Assembly (NCBI RefSeq): GCF_002014855.1
Contig: NZ_MUYV01000005.1
Location: 124,001 to 188,000 of the forward strand
Length of the DNA stretch: 64,000 bases
Reading direction: 5' to 3'
Origin: Moraxella porci DSM 25326
GTDB lineage: Bacteria > Pseudomonadota > Gammaproteobacteria > Pseudomonadales > Moraxellaceae
The notes beneath the pieces were generated by a model, which did no database searches, was not told the origin of the DNA, and saw only the letters and a program-made list of their open reading frames with translations. The translations under genes were made by a program, and so were the position numbers. Shown in pieces: positions 63,622 to 64,000 of this stretch (the stretch's first letter is position 1; each line of letters starts with the position of its first letter).

Positions 63622-64000
63622 GATGAAGTCTCATTTGATAAGAAAATGCAGATTTGCAGGCTGTCACATTATTGACATCAAAAATTGATATCATTAAAAC
63701 TCAAAAAAGTGTAACAAATTGATGCAAATCTTTTGAAAGCCAATATTATGCCATAAAATCTGTTCGATGATAAGTATCCTAATGTAAATAAATACTGGTA
63801 TTTTTTTATTAAATGATAAAGCAAACCTGCGATTGCTCGTCTTGTGACTGTTTTTATTGTAAAAATTGATACCTGTTTTGCCGATCTGTGTTAGCCAAAA
63901 ATGCTTTTTTTTGGGTACTCTTATTATTTGATTTTAAAATAAGACAGTAGATGAAGCCTATCAACAGTCAGTGGCTGATTTATTGTAATAAGGCTTAATC
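63622..64000. other. AT-rich intergenic region upstream of pckG
   Basis: About 380 bp with no convincing gene on either strand. Two small dyads lie close to pckG: TGTCA/TGACA with a 6-nt loop near 63660-63676, and the palindrome TGATATCA near 63687-63694. They could be operator sites for a gluconeogenic regulator, but no promoter could be fixed. The right end holds only a 15-codon frame starting at about 63952. Confidence 0.5.

Noticed and set aside
63952..63999. Short plus-strand frame at the right edge
   Set aside because: Only 15 codons and no ribosome site.
1..64000. CRISPR array or other long direct-repeat array
   Set aside because: No regularly spaced repeat units were seen anywhere; the only long repeats are the two tRNA-Ser genes.

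Overview
The window is a chromosomal stretch of a gammaproteobacterium of the family Moraxellaceae, most likely a Moraxella. The reasons are a fused nuoCD gene in a complete nuoA-N operon, a GTP-type PEP carboxykinase, moderate GC content, and a chromosomal phosphoethanolamine transferase that reads as a very close relative of the MCR-1/MCR-2 colistin-resistance enzymes followed by a pap2 gene. That gene pair is the one expected in Moraxella, the presumed source of mobile mcr genes. No phage, insertion sequence or CRISPR array is visible; the window is mostly core genome with a few accessory islets.

Layout. 1-9.8 kb: the 3' part of holB, ahcY (reverse) with a well-formed SAH-riboswitch-like leader, a TonB-dependent receptor, an MscS channel, tatD-dusA, and a CPBP protease/hydrolase pair. 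10-14.6 kb: glmM, pdxH, lolA, a DUF305 lipoprotein and a CopZ-like chaperone. 14.7-32 kb: the respiratory complex I operon. It carries a terminator-like hairpin between nuoA and nuoB and two AT-rich, translationally coupled genes of unknown function between nuoCD and nuoE. 32-38.5 kb: fpr, pncA, azlCD, dgkA, a VIT-family transporter, a frameshifted pap2 and the mcr-like eptA. 38.8-49.3 kb: a periplasmic protein, argS, argO, two identical tRNA-Ser(UGA) genes, a DUF218 protein, murB, hslR, a GNAT enzyme, ilvA, a vapBC toxin-antitoxin pair and yebC. 49.4-58.7 kb: an EmrAB-type efflux pair, a LysR regulator, doxX, a 3-hydroxyacyl-CoA dehydrogenase, pirin, an MFS exporter and rimO. 58.8-64 kb: a small orphan gene, tRNA-Asp and tRNA-Val, a glutathione peroxidase, a DUF2254 protein and pckG.

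The main functional groups are these. Energy conservation is represented by complex I, with fpr and gluconeogenic PEPCK nearby. Methyl-cycle housekeeping is represented by ahcY under probable SAH control. Envelope functions include lipid A modification (eptA and pap2), dgkA, murB, glmM, lolA and mscS. Copper handling may be served by the DUF305 lipoprotein and CopZ. The items most worth attention are the two foreign-looking genes inside the nuo operon, the mcr-like/pap2 locus with its broken pap2, and the SAH riboswitch. Several starts were moved to an internal ATG or GTG where the longest reading frame begins at a TTG or lacks a Shine-Dalgarno; each entry says so.
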